Positions 1-7,521 of a stretch of DNA of 45,653 bases are shown here, piece after piece; position 1 is the stretch's first letter, and the number at the start of each line of letters is the position of its first letter. A program made the position numbers and the translations under genes. Source of the stretch: Megasphaera cerevisiae DSM 20462 (GTDB taxonomy: Bacteria > Bacillota > Negativicutes > Veillonellales > Megasphaeraceae); assembly GCF_001045675.1 (NCBI RefSeq), contig NZ_LEKT01000023.1:1-45653 (forward strand). The letters are read 5' to 3'. Under the pieces are notes generated by a model. The model did not search any database, was not told the origin of the DNA, and saw only the letters and a program-made list of their open reading frames with translations.

Positions 1-1
1 A

Positions 2-199
2 ATATCGGAACTACGGAATATGACAGACTCGGAGTTAAAGGAATTAGCCAAGCAAAAGAGGATCACCAAAAAGGGAAAATGTAGTCCTACGTCAGATGCT
101 TATCAAGCCCAAAATATATTATGGATCAGGGCAGGTCGACCGTTTGACAGAAAAGAACAGCCAAATGATGATCCATGGGGATTAATTGACAGCGAATAG
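2..199 (+). CDS. C-terminal part of a phage early-region protein
   Basis: An open frame runs from the window edge to TAG at 197-199. It ends in an acidic, polar tail (NDDPWGLIDSE). The true start may lie outside the window. An internal ATG at 20 would give a 59-residue protein, but no good ribosome site precedes it. The AGGAGG of the next gene follows directly after the stop, so this is the upstream member of the early operon. I do not recognise a family. Confidence 0.5.
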   Translation: MSELRNMTDSELKELAKQKRITKKGKCSPTSDAYQAQNILWIRAGRPFDRKEQPNDDPWGLIDSE

Positions 200-213
200 T
201 AGGAGGTAGAAAA

Positions 214-369
214 ATGATATTTGGGATCATTGTTAATACCAAAATGCGAGATTGTTGTTTTGGGTGGACTTGTAGAGATAAGGCGTGTTTGTTATCTCTT
301 GGTGTGGTGCAAATATTCTTGGCTGTTAAACACCATATTAATTTCCCAATTGATAAGGACGGTGAATAA
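214..369 (+). CDS. small phage protein of 51 residues, unknown function
   Basis: ATG at 214 lies 7 nt after a perfect AGGAGG (201-206), and the frame closes at 367-369, one base before the ATG of the next gene. The product has four cysteines in its first 25 residues (DCCFGW, then CRDKAC) and a short hydrophobic stretch (CLLSLGVVQIFLAV). The strong ribosome site and tight spacing favour this frame over an overlapping frame that starts at 221 without a ribosome site. Function is unknown. Confidence 0.5.
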   Translation: MIFGIIVNTKMRDCCFGWTCRDKACLLSLGVVQIFLAVKHHINFPIDKDGE

Positions 370-370
370 A

Positions 371-565
371 ATGAAAAATTTAGAATTGACGGTATGCATC
401 AAAGTTGATGATGAAACTGTGATTATAGACAAAAAGAAATTAGACGATAATATTTTGGGGAAAGACATCCAGGAGGCCGCTCAGCACATATTTGATGAGC
501 ATTGTTATTTTGAGTATAAAGTAACTGATTCCCAAGGGAAAGATGTTACCGATGTTGTCGAATGA
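371..565 (+). CDS. small acidic phage protein of 64 residues
   Basis: ATG at 371 follows the preceding stop by one base, with AAGGACGGTGA upstream serving as ribosome site. A longer frame from 221 exists, but its extra N-terminus overlaps the better-supported gene at 214. The product is acidic, with alternating strand-like segments (LELTVCIKVDDETVIID) and no membrane segment. It sits in the early operon among other tiny genes. I recognise no family. Confidence 0.55.
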   Translation: MKNLELTVCIKVDDETVIIDKKKLDDNILGKDIQEAAQHIFDEHCYFEYKVTDSQGKDVTDVVE

Positions 566-628
566 TAAATAGAATGCCAAAGCTTAATGAATTTCATTTT
601 GTTGAAACGGAAAAGGGAGGAATTTACT

Positions 629-1138
629 ATGGGAAGACCACGAAAAAATAATGACAGCGCATTAACACAGAAGGATATTGATAAGATTTTTACGCCAAGT
701 GAAGTAAAAACAACGAAAGTCAGTCCAGCAGAATTGGAGGCAGTTGTTGCGGCTCAGGGATATAATCGGGCACCGCAAACAATATATCCAAAACTAGACG
801 GCCTTACTTTTGACTACAATATTATTGCTCAACAGACAGATCCCATTTTGTCTTTAACCAATCGGACTGGTAAATACGCTACATTACAGATAAATAAAGC
901 TGCATTTATGCTGCTACATGGCAAAGACCATGCGTTTGTTGGTATAGATTTTACACATCGTTGTTTCATTATTGCCCCTTGTTATGCCGGAGACACCAAT
1001 TCGATCGAGTTAAAAGAGACCAGAAGCAAAAAATATACAATCCGCATCCGAAAGGACATCAAAATGAAGATGCTGGAAAGCGGATTTGTAAGAGCTGTTG
1101 CAGAAGTAAAATGCGGTAATTTACTGTTTAGATGGTAA
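629..1138 (+). CDS. phage early protein of 169 residues, unknown function
   Basis: ATG at 629 is placed 8 nt after GGGAGG; the frame extends upstream to 587 but without a ribosome site. The N-terminus is basic (MGRPRKNN), followed by a polar helical segment and a mixed region ending in GNLLFRW. The start MGRPRK is seen in many phage DNA-associated proteins, but I find no recognisable catalytic motif. It lies in the early operon and could bind DNA through its basic start; that is inference only. Confidence 0.55.
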   Translation: MGRPRKNNDSALTQKDIDKIFTPSEVKTTKVSPAELEAVVAAQGYNRAPQTIYPKLDGLTFDYNIIAQQTDPILSLTNRTGKYATLQINKAAFMLLHGKDHAFVGIDFTHRCFIIAPCYAGDTNSIELKETRSKKYTIRIRKDIKMKMLESGFVRAVAEVKCGNLLFRW

Positions 1139-1151
1139 GGCGGGTGGTCGT

Positions 1152-1331
1152 ATGTATTACATGGGTTATGTGTTTTGTAATCGTAAAGACTGCCGTAAAT
1201 ACCGTATATGTGGAGTATCCGTAGCGGCAGCGGAGATGTGGAAAAAAGACAGCAAAAGGACGGCTGATGACTCACCGATCCAGAGCGAGCCGATTAATTG
1301 TGAAAGATATGAAAAGGGGGCGTGGATATGA
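1152..1331 (+). CDS. small Cys-containing phage protein (putative zinc binder)
   Basis: A 59-residue frame starts at ATG 1152 and its TGA overlaps the ATG of the next gene (ATGA at 1328-1331), typical of coupled translation. Cysteines occur as CNRKDC, then C20 and a C-terminal C50, an arrangement that could bind one zinc ion. The sequence before it (GGCGGGTGG) is only a moderate ribosome site. Several neighbours in this early block are similarly tiny and Cys-rich. Function unknown. Confidence 0.5.
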   Translation: MYYMGYVFCNRKDCRKYRICGVSVAAAEMWKKDSKRTADDSPIQSEPINCERYEKGAWI

Positions 1332-1573
1332 AATTAGCGAGTAAAGCCAGAGAGGAATCACTAGATCACATGACACAAGGAGATAAAAATATGCTGGACG
1401 TAAGCATGGAAAATATACGTAAATCGATCGATACAGCCTGCCTAATGGGACTTAGGTATGCTGTGTTGGATAAGACAGGGATAGATGCAGTAGACGCTGA
1501 AATATGCGCCACAGTAGAAGAATCAGGATATAAGATAGCGTCTAATACAAGCAAGATTATTATTCAATGGTAA
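1328..1573 (+). CDS. small phage protein of 81 residues, unknown
   Basis: ATG 1328 overlaps the preceding stop and has AAGGGGG 8-14 nt upstream; a GTG two codons earlier is an alternative. The product is largely helical and acidic in the first half (AREESLDHMTQGDKN) and ends in a strand-like KIIIQW. No signal peptide, membrane segment or known motif is visible. It is probably co-transcribed with its neighbours. Confidence 0.5.
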   Translation: MKLASKAREESLDHMTQGDKNMLDVSMENIRKSIDTACLMGLRYAVLDKTGIDAVDAEICATVEESGYKIASNTSKIIIQW

Positions 1574-1585
1574 GGAGTAATTAAT

Positions 1586-1759
1586 ATGAAATGCCCGAAA
1601 TGCGGAAAAGAATTAGAGGTAGTAGATGATATTGGAACCACAGCAACCAATGTTATCAGATTAAAATGTGACGAATGTAAAACAAGTATATTACTTATTG
1701 GGCCCATCAAATATTTACGTGATTTAATATTAGATGTAGGAGGACAAGATGATGCGTGA
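1586..1759 (+). CDS. small zinc-ribbon protein
   Basis: The 57-residue product begins MKCPKCGKE and has a second knuckle CDECK about 24 residues later, a classic two-CxxC zinc ribbon. AAGGAG (1571-1576) lies 9 nt before the ATG. Its 3' end overlaps the start of the YopX-family gene. Zinc ribbons of this size are common in phage early operons, but partners cannot be predicted. The gene is short enough to be missed by automatic calling. Confidence 0.6.
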   Translation: MKCPKCGKELEVVDDIGTTATNVIRLKCDECKTSILLIGPIKYLRDLILDVGGQDDA

Positions 1760-2216
1760 TATAAAATTTAGAGCATGGGATAGAAATAAAAAAATGATGG
1801 AAAAGGTTGTCTGCATTGAAATGTTGAGCCCCTATGTATATACTAATGTCATTGTTGAATTTAAAGAGCACGGAAGGGTAATAAATGATAATCATCTTAT
1901 AGGTGGGACGGATGGATGCGATACCGCAATTTTGATGCAGTATGTAGGATTAAAGGACAGTAACGGGAAGGAAATATACGAAGGGGACATAGTTAAATGC
2001 ACGGGTGACGAGTGGCCAAATGGAATGAATGTCATATATGAAGTTATATATGGAGCAGATAACGATTACCCTGCATTTGACTTAATTGATGAGTACGGGA
2101 ATAACATCTATATAGCTAACGGGATATTACATTTTAAAAGCAAAGGGACTATTGAGGTCGTCGGGAATCGGTATGAGAATCCTGAGCTACTGAAGGAGCA
2201 TGAGGATGATAAATAA
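1749..2216 (+). CDS. YopX-family phage protein
   Basis: The 155-residue product carries the YopX hallmarks: an N-terminal RDIKFRAWD, then QYVGLKDSNGKEIYEGDIVK in the middle, and a C-terminal GNRYENPELL. The YopX family is widespread in Firmicutes prophages (named from Bacillus phage SPbeta) and its molecular role is unknown. Two ATG codons stand in tandem (1749 and 1752) after GGAGGA; either could be used. The gene overlaps the zinc-ribbon gene upstream and shares one base with the next gene (TAATG). Confidence 0.85.
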   Translation: MMRDIKFRAWDRNKKMMEKVVCIEMLSPYVYTNVIVEFKEHGRVINDNHLIGGTDGCDTAILMQYVGLKDSNGKEIYEGDIVKCTGDEWPNGMNVIYEVIYGADNDYPAFDLIDEYGNNIYIANGILHFKSKGTIEVVGNRYENPELLKEHEDDK

Positions 2217-2359
2217 TGGATGAATTGCCAAAAGATTGTGAGAATTGCCGACACTATGACAAACCTTTAAAATTCAGCCCATGCCCGATGTGTAATTGGC
2301 AGGCAGCGCCGCCCAGCGTCTGGGAGCCAAAGGATGAGGAGGATGCGGATGACGGCTAA
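2216..2359 (+). CDS. small Cys-rich phage protein (putative zinc binder)
   Basis: ATG 2216 overlaps the YopX stop by one base, which suggests translational coupling. The 47-residue product has two Cys pairs (CENCRHY and CPMCNW) spaced like a zinc knuckle and an acidic C-terminal tail. Its end overlaps the start of the late-activator gene by 11 bases. Function unknown; it resembles other tiny zinc-binding phage proteins. Confidence 0.55.
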   Translation: MDELPKDCENCRHYDKPLKFSPCPMCNWQAAPPSVWEPKDEEDADDG

Positions 2360-2822
2360 AGAATATTTAAATCAATTGCGGACTATAGATTTAAGGCTGC
2401 GAACAATGGAAAGCGAATTAAAAAAGCTGCGCAGTGATATATGTAATTTGCGGGCTACGGATTACAGCAAGGATAAGATAAGTGGCGGTCAGCCCATGGA
2501 TATATCAGATAAGGTCATTCGTGTCATCGATGAAAAAGACAAGATTACGGCAGAATGGAATGCCTTACTCCTATTACGGAACGAAGCCAGGGGATATATC
2601 AACACAATACAAGATTATAGGGTGCGCCATGTACTCATTGAGCGGTATATTGATTGCAGGGCATGGGATTACATACTGGATAGTATGAACATTAGAAATT
2701 CAGATGGAGAGTATATAGAGAAATATACTCTCCGGCAAATGTACAGATACCACTCTTTAGGATTAAAAGAAATTCAGGAGATATTAGATAAAAAACAGGG
2801 AAATGTCAGTAAATGTCATTGA
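2349..2822 (+). CDS. ArpU/DUF1492-type phage late transcription regulator
   Basis: The start at 2349 (MTAKEYLNQL) matches the usual N-terminus of DUF1492 proteins and lies 6 nt after GAGGAGG; two ATGs slightly upstream overlap that ribosome site. An N-terminal coiled coil (residues 1-35) and a sigma-region-4-like helix-turn-helix (RHVLIERYIDCRAWDYI, then LRQMYRYHSLGLKEIQEIL) are visible. ArpU/RinA-type proteins activate late phage genes. Its place immediately before terminase and its overlap with a 10-bp-spaced repeat array fit this role. Family assignment rests on pattern recognition without a profile search. Confidence 0.75.
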   Translation: MTAKEYLNQLRTIDLRLRTMESELKKLRSDICNLRATDYSKDKISGGQPMDISDKVIRVIDEKDKITAEWNALLLLRNEARGYINTIQDYRVRHVLIERYIDCRAWDYILDSMNIRNSDGEYIEKYTLRQMYRYHSLGLKEIQEILDKKQGNVSKCH

Positions 2823-2840
2823 ATGTCAGTGGCTTGACAT
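2802..2840 (+). repeat. 10-bp-spaced direct repeats (candidate late-activator site)
   Basis: AATGTCAGT (2802), AATGTCATT (2812) and AATGTCAGT (2822) recur with exactly 10-bp periodicity, on one face of the helix. An inverted copy, CTTGACAT, follows at 2833-2840. The repeats cover the last codons of the ArpU-type regulator and lie just upstream of the late genes, so they are a natural binding site for that regulator. Confidence 0.6.
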
Positions 2841-2848
2841 GGTATGAT
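2819..2848 (+). promoter_or_regulatory. candidate late promoter
   Basis: TTGAAT (2819-2824) and TATGAT (2843-2848) are separated by 18 bp and overlap the 10-bp repeat array, so a bound activator would touch the -35 region. A competing TTGACA at 2834 has no well-placed -10. The exact start site cannot be fixed by eye. Confidence 0.4.
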
Positions 2849-2869
2849 ATAAAATATGAAATGATACAC

Positions 2870-2902
2870 AAAGGACACCGGATATTTCCGATGTCCTTTT
2901 TT
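2870..2902 (+). terminator. intrinsic terminator or attenuator
   Basis: AAAGGACA...TGTCCTTT forms an 8-bp stem, extended by CGG/CCG across one mismatch, with six T at the end. It separates the early operon from the late genes. It lies downstream of the candidate late promoter, so late transcription would have to read through it or start elsewhere. Confidence 0.65.
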
Positions 2903-2926
2903 GCTACCCTAAATCAGGTGAAACCG

Positions 2927-3118
2927 ATGATTCAATGTGATAATCATAAATGTAAATATAATCAGCGCGGGCACTGCGTCAATATGCATCTCACGGTTGA
3001 GCGGGAGCGGTGTGTCTGCTTTGAGCTGCGGCAATCACAGCGGCAGAAATATACGCATGAGACAGATATCAACCATGAGCCGGTAAAATATACAAAGCGG
3101 AATAGAATTTTGAAATAA
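2927..3118 (+). CDS. small Cys-rich phage protein (putative zinc binder)
   Basis: ATG 2927 has CAGGTG 6 nt upstream. The frame is open further upstream to 2813, but that stretch is the repeat array and terminator, so the shorter start is preferred. The 63-residue product has CDNHKCKYNQRGHC followed by CVC, a five-Cys pattern reminiscent of DUF1540-type metal-binding proteins, then a charged tail. It precedes the cos/terminase region. Function unknown. Confidence 0.5.
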   Translation: MIQCDNHKCKYNQRGHCVNMHLTVERERCVCFELRQSQRQKYTHETDINHEPVKYTKRNRILK

Positions 3119-3197
3119 ATACACTTATTTTGTAAAAAGTGGGGAATTATAGCGCCATTTACAGGGTAAAAGGTACTTCTGGTGGGGGAGTGATCGC

Positions 3198-3227
3198 ACA
3201 GGGGTCGGCTGCCCCGCGCGGGTTTTT
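3198..3227 (+). other. candidate cos (packaging) site
   Basis: GGGGTCGGCTGCCCC is an imperfect dyad followed by CGCGGGTTTTTT. Lambda cosN is likewise a GC-rich imperfect dyad followed by CGCGGGTTTT, immediately upstream of the small terminase gene. Here the site lies about 50 bp before a Nu1-like TerS and a GpA-family TerL. The same bases could fold as a terminator (CCCGCGCGGG plus T run), so the call is tentative. Confidence 0.4.
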
Positions 3228-3275
3228 TAGGTGTGATTTTTTTTTAACCCTTGTTTGTAGTTTTGGAGGAAAAGC

Positions 3276-3785
3276 ATGCGGATAACAAAGAACTTAAATT
3301 CATTGACAACAACACAAACTGAAATGGCTAAAATCCTAGGTATTACGCAACAGCGCGTAAGTCAGTTGGTGAAAAATGAAACCCTAATCCGTGATGAAAA
3401 TGGGAGCGTATTTGTCGTAAAAAGTTTACATAATTTCTACAAGTCACAAACTGAAAACACAGAAAATGCAGATGTTTCGTTTGCGAGAGAAAAAGCACTT
3501 CATGAAAAAGCGAATAGGGAGTTAGCCGAACTGGAACTGGCAGAAAAACGGGGTGATATGCACTGTACCGCAGACATTGAACTCACGGTGGGCGGGCTGA
3601 TTACTGTTTTCAAGAAAAATGTACTGGCCATTCCTTCAAAAATGGCACCTATCTTAGTAGGCAAGACGGCAGAAGATATCAAAGAACTGCTGACACAAGA
3701 AGGGATACGGTGCCTTACAGAATTATCTCGATTTGATGCAAATAAATTAGGTGAAGTAAATGACGATGAGGAAGAGGAGCCCTGA
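3276..3785 (+). CDS. terminase small subunit (Nu1-like)
   Basis: The 169-residue protein has an N-terminal helix-turn-helix (MAKILGITQQRVSQLVK, residues 18-34) followed by a long charged helix (EKALHEKANRELAELELAEK), as in Nu1-type DNA-recognition subunits. It would bind near cos and recruit the large subunit for packaging. ATG 3276 follows TTGGAGGAAAAGC. The 3' end overlaps TerL by 26 bases. Identification rests on the HTH plus gene order; sequence-level similarity to Nu1 is weak. Confidence 0.8.
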   Translation: MRITKNLNSLTTTQTEMAKILGITQQRVSQLVKNETLIRDENGSVFVVKSLHNFYKSQTENTENADVSFAREKALHEKANRELAELELAEKRGDMHCTADIELTVGGLITVFKKNVLAIPSKMAPILVGKTAEDIKELLTQEGIRCLTELSRFDANKLGEVNDDEEEEP

Positions 3786-5646
3786 TATAGACAACAATAT
3801 ACCGGATAAGACAATCCAGCTATTGACGCGGTTGCTTAACATGGTTGCACCGCCACCGGATATGGCCGTATCAGAATGGGCAGAAACCTATCGGTACATT
3901 CCAGATGAATACGGCGCCCATCCGGGGAAGTGGAATTCGGATGCGGTCCCGTATCAAAAAGAACCGATGCGGGCGTTTACCCAAAAGGGCATTCATAAGG
4001 TAGTTATGATGTGTGCCGCCCAGTTGGGGAAATCGGAAATCATGTTTAATGTGATCGGCCGGTTTATTCATTTGGATCCCTGTCCTATGCTGCTGGTACA
4101 ACCAACGCTGGGCGATGCTCAGGACTGGTCCAAAGAACGATTGTCGCCGACGATCAGCAAAACGCCTGTATTGGCTCGCCTGGTTCATGAACAAAAATCA
4201 CGGAACAGTGATAACACTATTCTCAAGAAACTCTTTCCCGGCGGCTATTTGGCCCTGGTAGGATCCAATGCGCCGTCCGGATTGGCTAAACGGTCTATCC
4301 GGGTGCTGTTATTTGATGAAGTAGACCGGTTTGAAAAATCAGCCGGTTCTGAAGGAGATCCAGTTGATCTGGGAATTAAACGAACCTCTAACTTCTGGAA
4401 TCATATCATTGGCCTGTTTTCTACACCGACAGACGTTACCAGTCGAATTTATCGGGAATATCAGTTAGGGACGCAGGAAGAATGGATGTATCAGTGCCCA
4501 AACTGCGGTGAATGGCACTGGATCAGTCTGGATCATATGGAATGGGAAGCGGATACCTTTGACGTTAACGGGGCGATATCCTATCAGGTCAAAGATGTGG
4601 TGTGGCGATGCCCGGACTGCGGGTTCGCGTTTTCAGAACAGGAGATGCGCAATGCACCGCAGCAGTATATCGCCAAGAATCCCCATGTGCAAGAAACCCG
4701 GTCCTTTCATGTCAATGCCTTTGCCAGCCCATGGTTGACCTGGAAACAGATCATTGCCGAATACCTGACGGCCAAAGAAGATGAAGAAACGCTGAAAACA
4801 TTTGTCAACACCCGCCTGGCGGACATATATAATCCAGCCAGTAATGTGAAAGATGTGGATGCGTTGCTGGCCCGCAGAGAGCCGTATGATGCGGAAGTTC
4901 CGGAGGGAGTGTTGCTGCTGACGGCGGCTGTCGATACGCAGGATAACCGACTGGAATATGAAGTTGCCGGATGGGGGAAAGGAGAGGAACGATGGGGAAT
5001 TCAGAAAGGAACGATTCTCGGTGTACCAGATCAAGACAGCACATGGGACCAGTTGGATGAAATACTGGATCATGTGTACTTTTTTAAAAATGGTATAGGG
5101 CAAAAAATATCCCGTACGTTTATCGATCATGGCGGCCATTACTCCGATGCCGTATATAAATATTGTCAGGCAAATGCTATTAAAGGACGATTTGCTATTC
5201 AAGGATCCCATTCCTGGGGTGTTCCCGTCGTAGAGCGATTGGTAAAGGCGAAAGGATATCCCGATTTAACGGTAATTCTGCTGGGAGTCAATGATGGTAA
5301 ACAGTATATCTATCAACGATTGATAGATATCACGGAACCCGGGCCTAAATATATGCATTTCCCAGATCGGGAAGGATGTGGGTATGACCGGGTATATTAT
5401 AAGGGGCTGCTGTCGGAACGACTGGTGACCAAAATGGAAAAGGGGAAGCTGGTTCAAAAATGGGTTAATATTGCAGCCGATCATCGTAATGAACCGCTGG
5501 ATTTACAAGTATACAATTTCGCCTGTATGCGTAGTACGACTCGCGAATGGGATAAATGGGAACATGATTTAAAAGAATCTGTATACGTTGCAGAAAAACC
5601 ATCACCGCCGACGTATGGCTGTTTTAAGAAAGGGGTGTCCGTATAA
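3760..5646 (+). CDS. terminase large subunit, GpA family
   Basis: The 628-residue packaging motor/nuclease shows the GpA layout. A deviant Walker A, CAAQLGKS (residues 85-92), precedes Walker B VLLFDEVD (D186-E187). A zinc knuckle follows (CPNCGEWH, then CPDCGF), and the C-terminal nuclease half contains AAVDTQDN and HGGHYSD. GpA enzymes cut at cos and translocate DNA into the prohead. Start ATG 3760 is inside the end of TerS with GGTGAAG upstream. The length is typical for the family and no break is seen. Confidence 0.95.
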   Translation: MTMRKRSPDIDNNIPDKTIQLLTRLLNMVAPPPDMAVSEWAETYRYIPDEYGAHPGKWNSDAVPYQKEPMRAFTQKGIHKVVMMCAAQLGKSEIMFNVIGRFIHLDPCPMLLVQPTLGDAQDWSKERLSPTISKTPVLARLVHEQKSRNSDNTILKKLFPGGYLALVGSNAPSGLAKRSIRVLLFDEVDRFEKSAGSEGDPVDLGIKRTSNFWNHIIGLFSTPTDVTSRIYREYQLGTQEEWMYQCPNCGEWHWISLDHMEWEADTFDVNGAISYQVKDVVWRCPDCGFAFSEQEMRNAPQQYIAKNPHVQETRSFHVNAFASPWLTWKQIIAEYLTAKEDEETLKTFVNTRLADIYNPASNVKDVDALLARREPYDAEVPEGVLLLTAAVDTQDNRLEYEVAGWGKGEERWGIQKGTILGVPDQDSTWDQLDEILDHVYFFKNGIGQKISRTFIDHGGHYSDAVYKYCQANAIKGRFAIQGSHSWGVPVVERLVKAKGYPDLTVILLGVNDGKQYIYQRLIDITEPGPKYMHFPDREGCGYDRVYYKGLLSERLVTKMEKGKLVQKWVNIAADHRNEPLDLQVYNFACMRSTTREWDKWEHDLKESVYVAEKPSPPTYGCFKKGVSV

Positions 5647-5856
5647 ATGGCAGACGAAAGCATTCAGCAACAGCGCTTACAGCATTATGTAGATGCCGAA
5701 CAAAAAGCACTGGAAAGCCAGGAGTGGCAAAAAAAAGATTTTAAAAATAGGCGTGCGAATCTTACAGATATTAGTGCCGGCATCAATCAATTATTGGCCG
5801 GGACGGGAAGCGGCAGCCGGGTCCGGGCGAAGCGGATTGTGCTAAGGGATGAGTAA
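5647..5856 (+). CDS. small head-tail joining protein (gpW-like position)
   Basis: The 69-residue, charged, helical product lies between TerL and portal, exactly where lambda-like phages carry gpW. It begins one base after the TerL stop and ends directly before the portal ATG, so it is translated as part of the head operon. A basic C-terminus (RVRAKRIVLRDE) follows a Gly/Ser stretch. Sequence similarity to gpW cannot be proved by eye; the call rests on size and position. Confidence 0.6.
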   Translation: MADESIQQQRLQHYVDAEQKALESQEWQKKDFKNRRANLTDISAGINQLLAGTGSGSRVRAKRIVLRDE

Positions 5857-7521
5857 ATGAAAAGAAACAATCGTAAGATAAAAACAAAAAATAAAGCCCG
5901 TATGCCGACAAGTAGTCCTGCTATTCAGCGCCGTATTACCAATACCGGATATTCAGAGACGGGTGCCAGTCACCGGAAAGGCAGCCTGGCAGCATGGAAT
6001 CCAATCCGCAGCAGTCCGCAATCAGATATTGACGTCAACCTGTCTACCTTGCGGGCGCGATCGGCTGAGTTATATATGGGAACGCCGGTGGCTACGGGTG
6101 CTATTCGCACGTCCCGCACCAATGTGATTGGTTCCGGACTGCGTGTGAGCCCACGGCCCAAATACGGCTTATTGGGAATATCCTCTGCAGAAGCGGCGAC
6201 ATGGGCCAAACGGACACAGGAAGAATTTGACCTATGGGCATCATCTAAACTGTGCGATATCTATCGCAAAAACAATTTCTATGATATGCAGGATATGGCC
6301 TATATTGATTATTTGGTAGATGGTGACGCCTTTGCTGTGCTTCGGTATCAACCGCCTCGACCCAATATGCCGTATCTGTTGCGCCTGCAGTTGATTGAAG
6401 GAACGCGCGTCTGCAACCCTGGAGTACAGGCTTTGATTGGAGCTGTCGTGCCCTGGACCGTGGTGGTTCAAAATCCAGATAATGGCAATCGCATTGTTAA
6501 TGGCGTGGAAATTGACAGTGATGGCGGTGTGGTAGCCTATCATATCTGCAACCGCTATCCCTATGATCCTACGAATTTATCCCAGAATCCCGATTGGGCC
6601 CGGGTAGAGGCGTTCGGCGCAGCAACCGGGCTTCCTAACATCTTGCAGATCAGCCACGATGAACGGCCGGAACAATACCGGGGCGTCCCGTATTTGGCAC
6701 CGGTGATCGAAGTGATTAAGCAGGTAAGCCGGTATAGCAATGCAGAATTGACGGCGGCCATTATTAAGGCCTTTTTTACGTTATTTTTTACTGAATCCAT
6801 GCCCCATGCCGATGGCGTGGAGCCGGTGGAAGCGGTGGTCCAGCAATTAAATGGGATACCCCGGCAACCCTTGGACCCGAATTCGATGGAATTGGGACCG
6901 GGTACGATGAATACGCTGCCCATGGGATATGATGTCAAAACGGTCGATTCACAGCGCAGTTTATCAACGTTCGAACCCTTTACCAGGGAATTGATTAAGC
7001 AAATCGGGGCCGCCATTGGACAGCCATATGAAGTGTTAATCAAATCGTTCAATTCGTCGTATACAGCCAGCCGGGCAGCTCTGCTGCAGGCGTGGTCTGA
7101 ATTTAAAATGCGAAGGGAATGGTTTGCCCGTGATTTCTGTCAGCCGACCTATGAGGCCTGGATGGCAGAAGCCGTATTCCTGGGCCGGATTGAGGCCCCA
7201 GGCTTTTTTGACGATCCGCTGCTGCACAAAGCATGGTGCAATACCGAATGGTATGGCCCGGTAATGGGCGTATTGGATCCAGTAAAAGAAGCGCAGGCCG
7301 CCAGTGCCCGGGTGTTGTACGGGTTTAGTACCCGGGAAAAAGAATCCATGGAAATGACTGGAACCAGCTGGGATGAAAACGTGGAACGGCTGTCCATTGA
7401 AAAGGCGAAGCTGGAACAGGAAGACCTGCCCGTATATCCCAGCGTACAGCAGGGAGAATCGGCTCAGAACAGCGATCCGGATGATGATGACGAAACAAAA
7501 ACTAAGGGGGCTACGATATGA
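5857..7521 (+). CDS. portal protein, lambda family
   Basis: The 554-residue protein follows the lambda gpB pattern. It has an N-terminal basic segment, then RTSRTNVIGSGLRVSPRP (about residues 85-102), a central core with YLVDGDAFAVLRY, and the conserved QPYEVLIKSFNSSYTASRAA near residue 400. The acidic tail ends in DPDDDDETKTKG. Twelve copies would form the DNA entry ring of the capsid. It starts directly at the connector stop and overlaps the protease gene by four bases (ATGA). Confidence 0.93.
   Translation: MKRNNRKIKTKNKARMPTSSPAIQRRITNTGYSETGASHRKGSLAAWNPIRSSPQSDIDVNLSTLRARSAELYMGTPVATGAIRTSRTNVIGSGLRVSPRPKYGLLGISSAEAATWAKRTQEEFDLWASSKLCDIYRKNNFYDMQDMAYIDYLVDGDAFAVLRYQPPRPNMPYLLRLQLIEGTRVCNPGVQALIGAVVPWTVVVQNPDNGNRIVNGVEIDSDGGVVAYHICNRYPYDPTNLSQNPDWARVEAFGAATGLPNILQISHDERPEQYRGVPYLAPVIEVIKQVSRYSNAELTAAIIKAFFTLFFTESMPHADGVEPVEAVVQQLNGIPRQPLDPNSMELGPGTMNTLPMGYDVKTVDSQRSLSTFEPFTRELIKQIGAAIGQPYEVLIKSFNSSYTASRAALLQAWSEFKMRREWFARDFCQPTYEAWMAEAVFLGRIEAPGFFDDPLLHKAWCNTEWYGPVMGVLDPVKEAQAASARVLYGFSTREKESMEMTGTSWDENVERLSIEKAKLEQEDLPVYPSVQQGESAQNSDPDDDDETKTKGATI

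Noticed and set aside
221-565. A 114-residue protein from 221
   Set aside because: There is no ribosome site at 221, and the extra part overlaps a frame with a perfect AGGAGG; the start at 371 is better supported.
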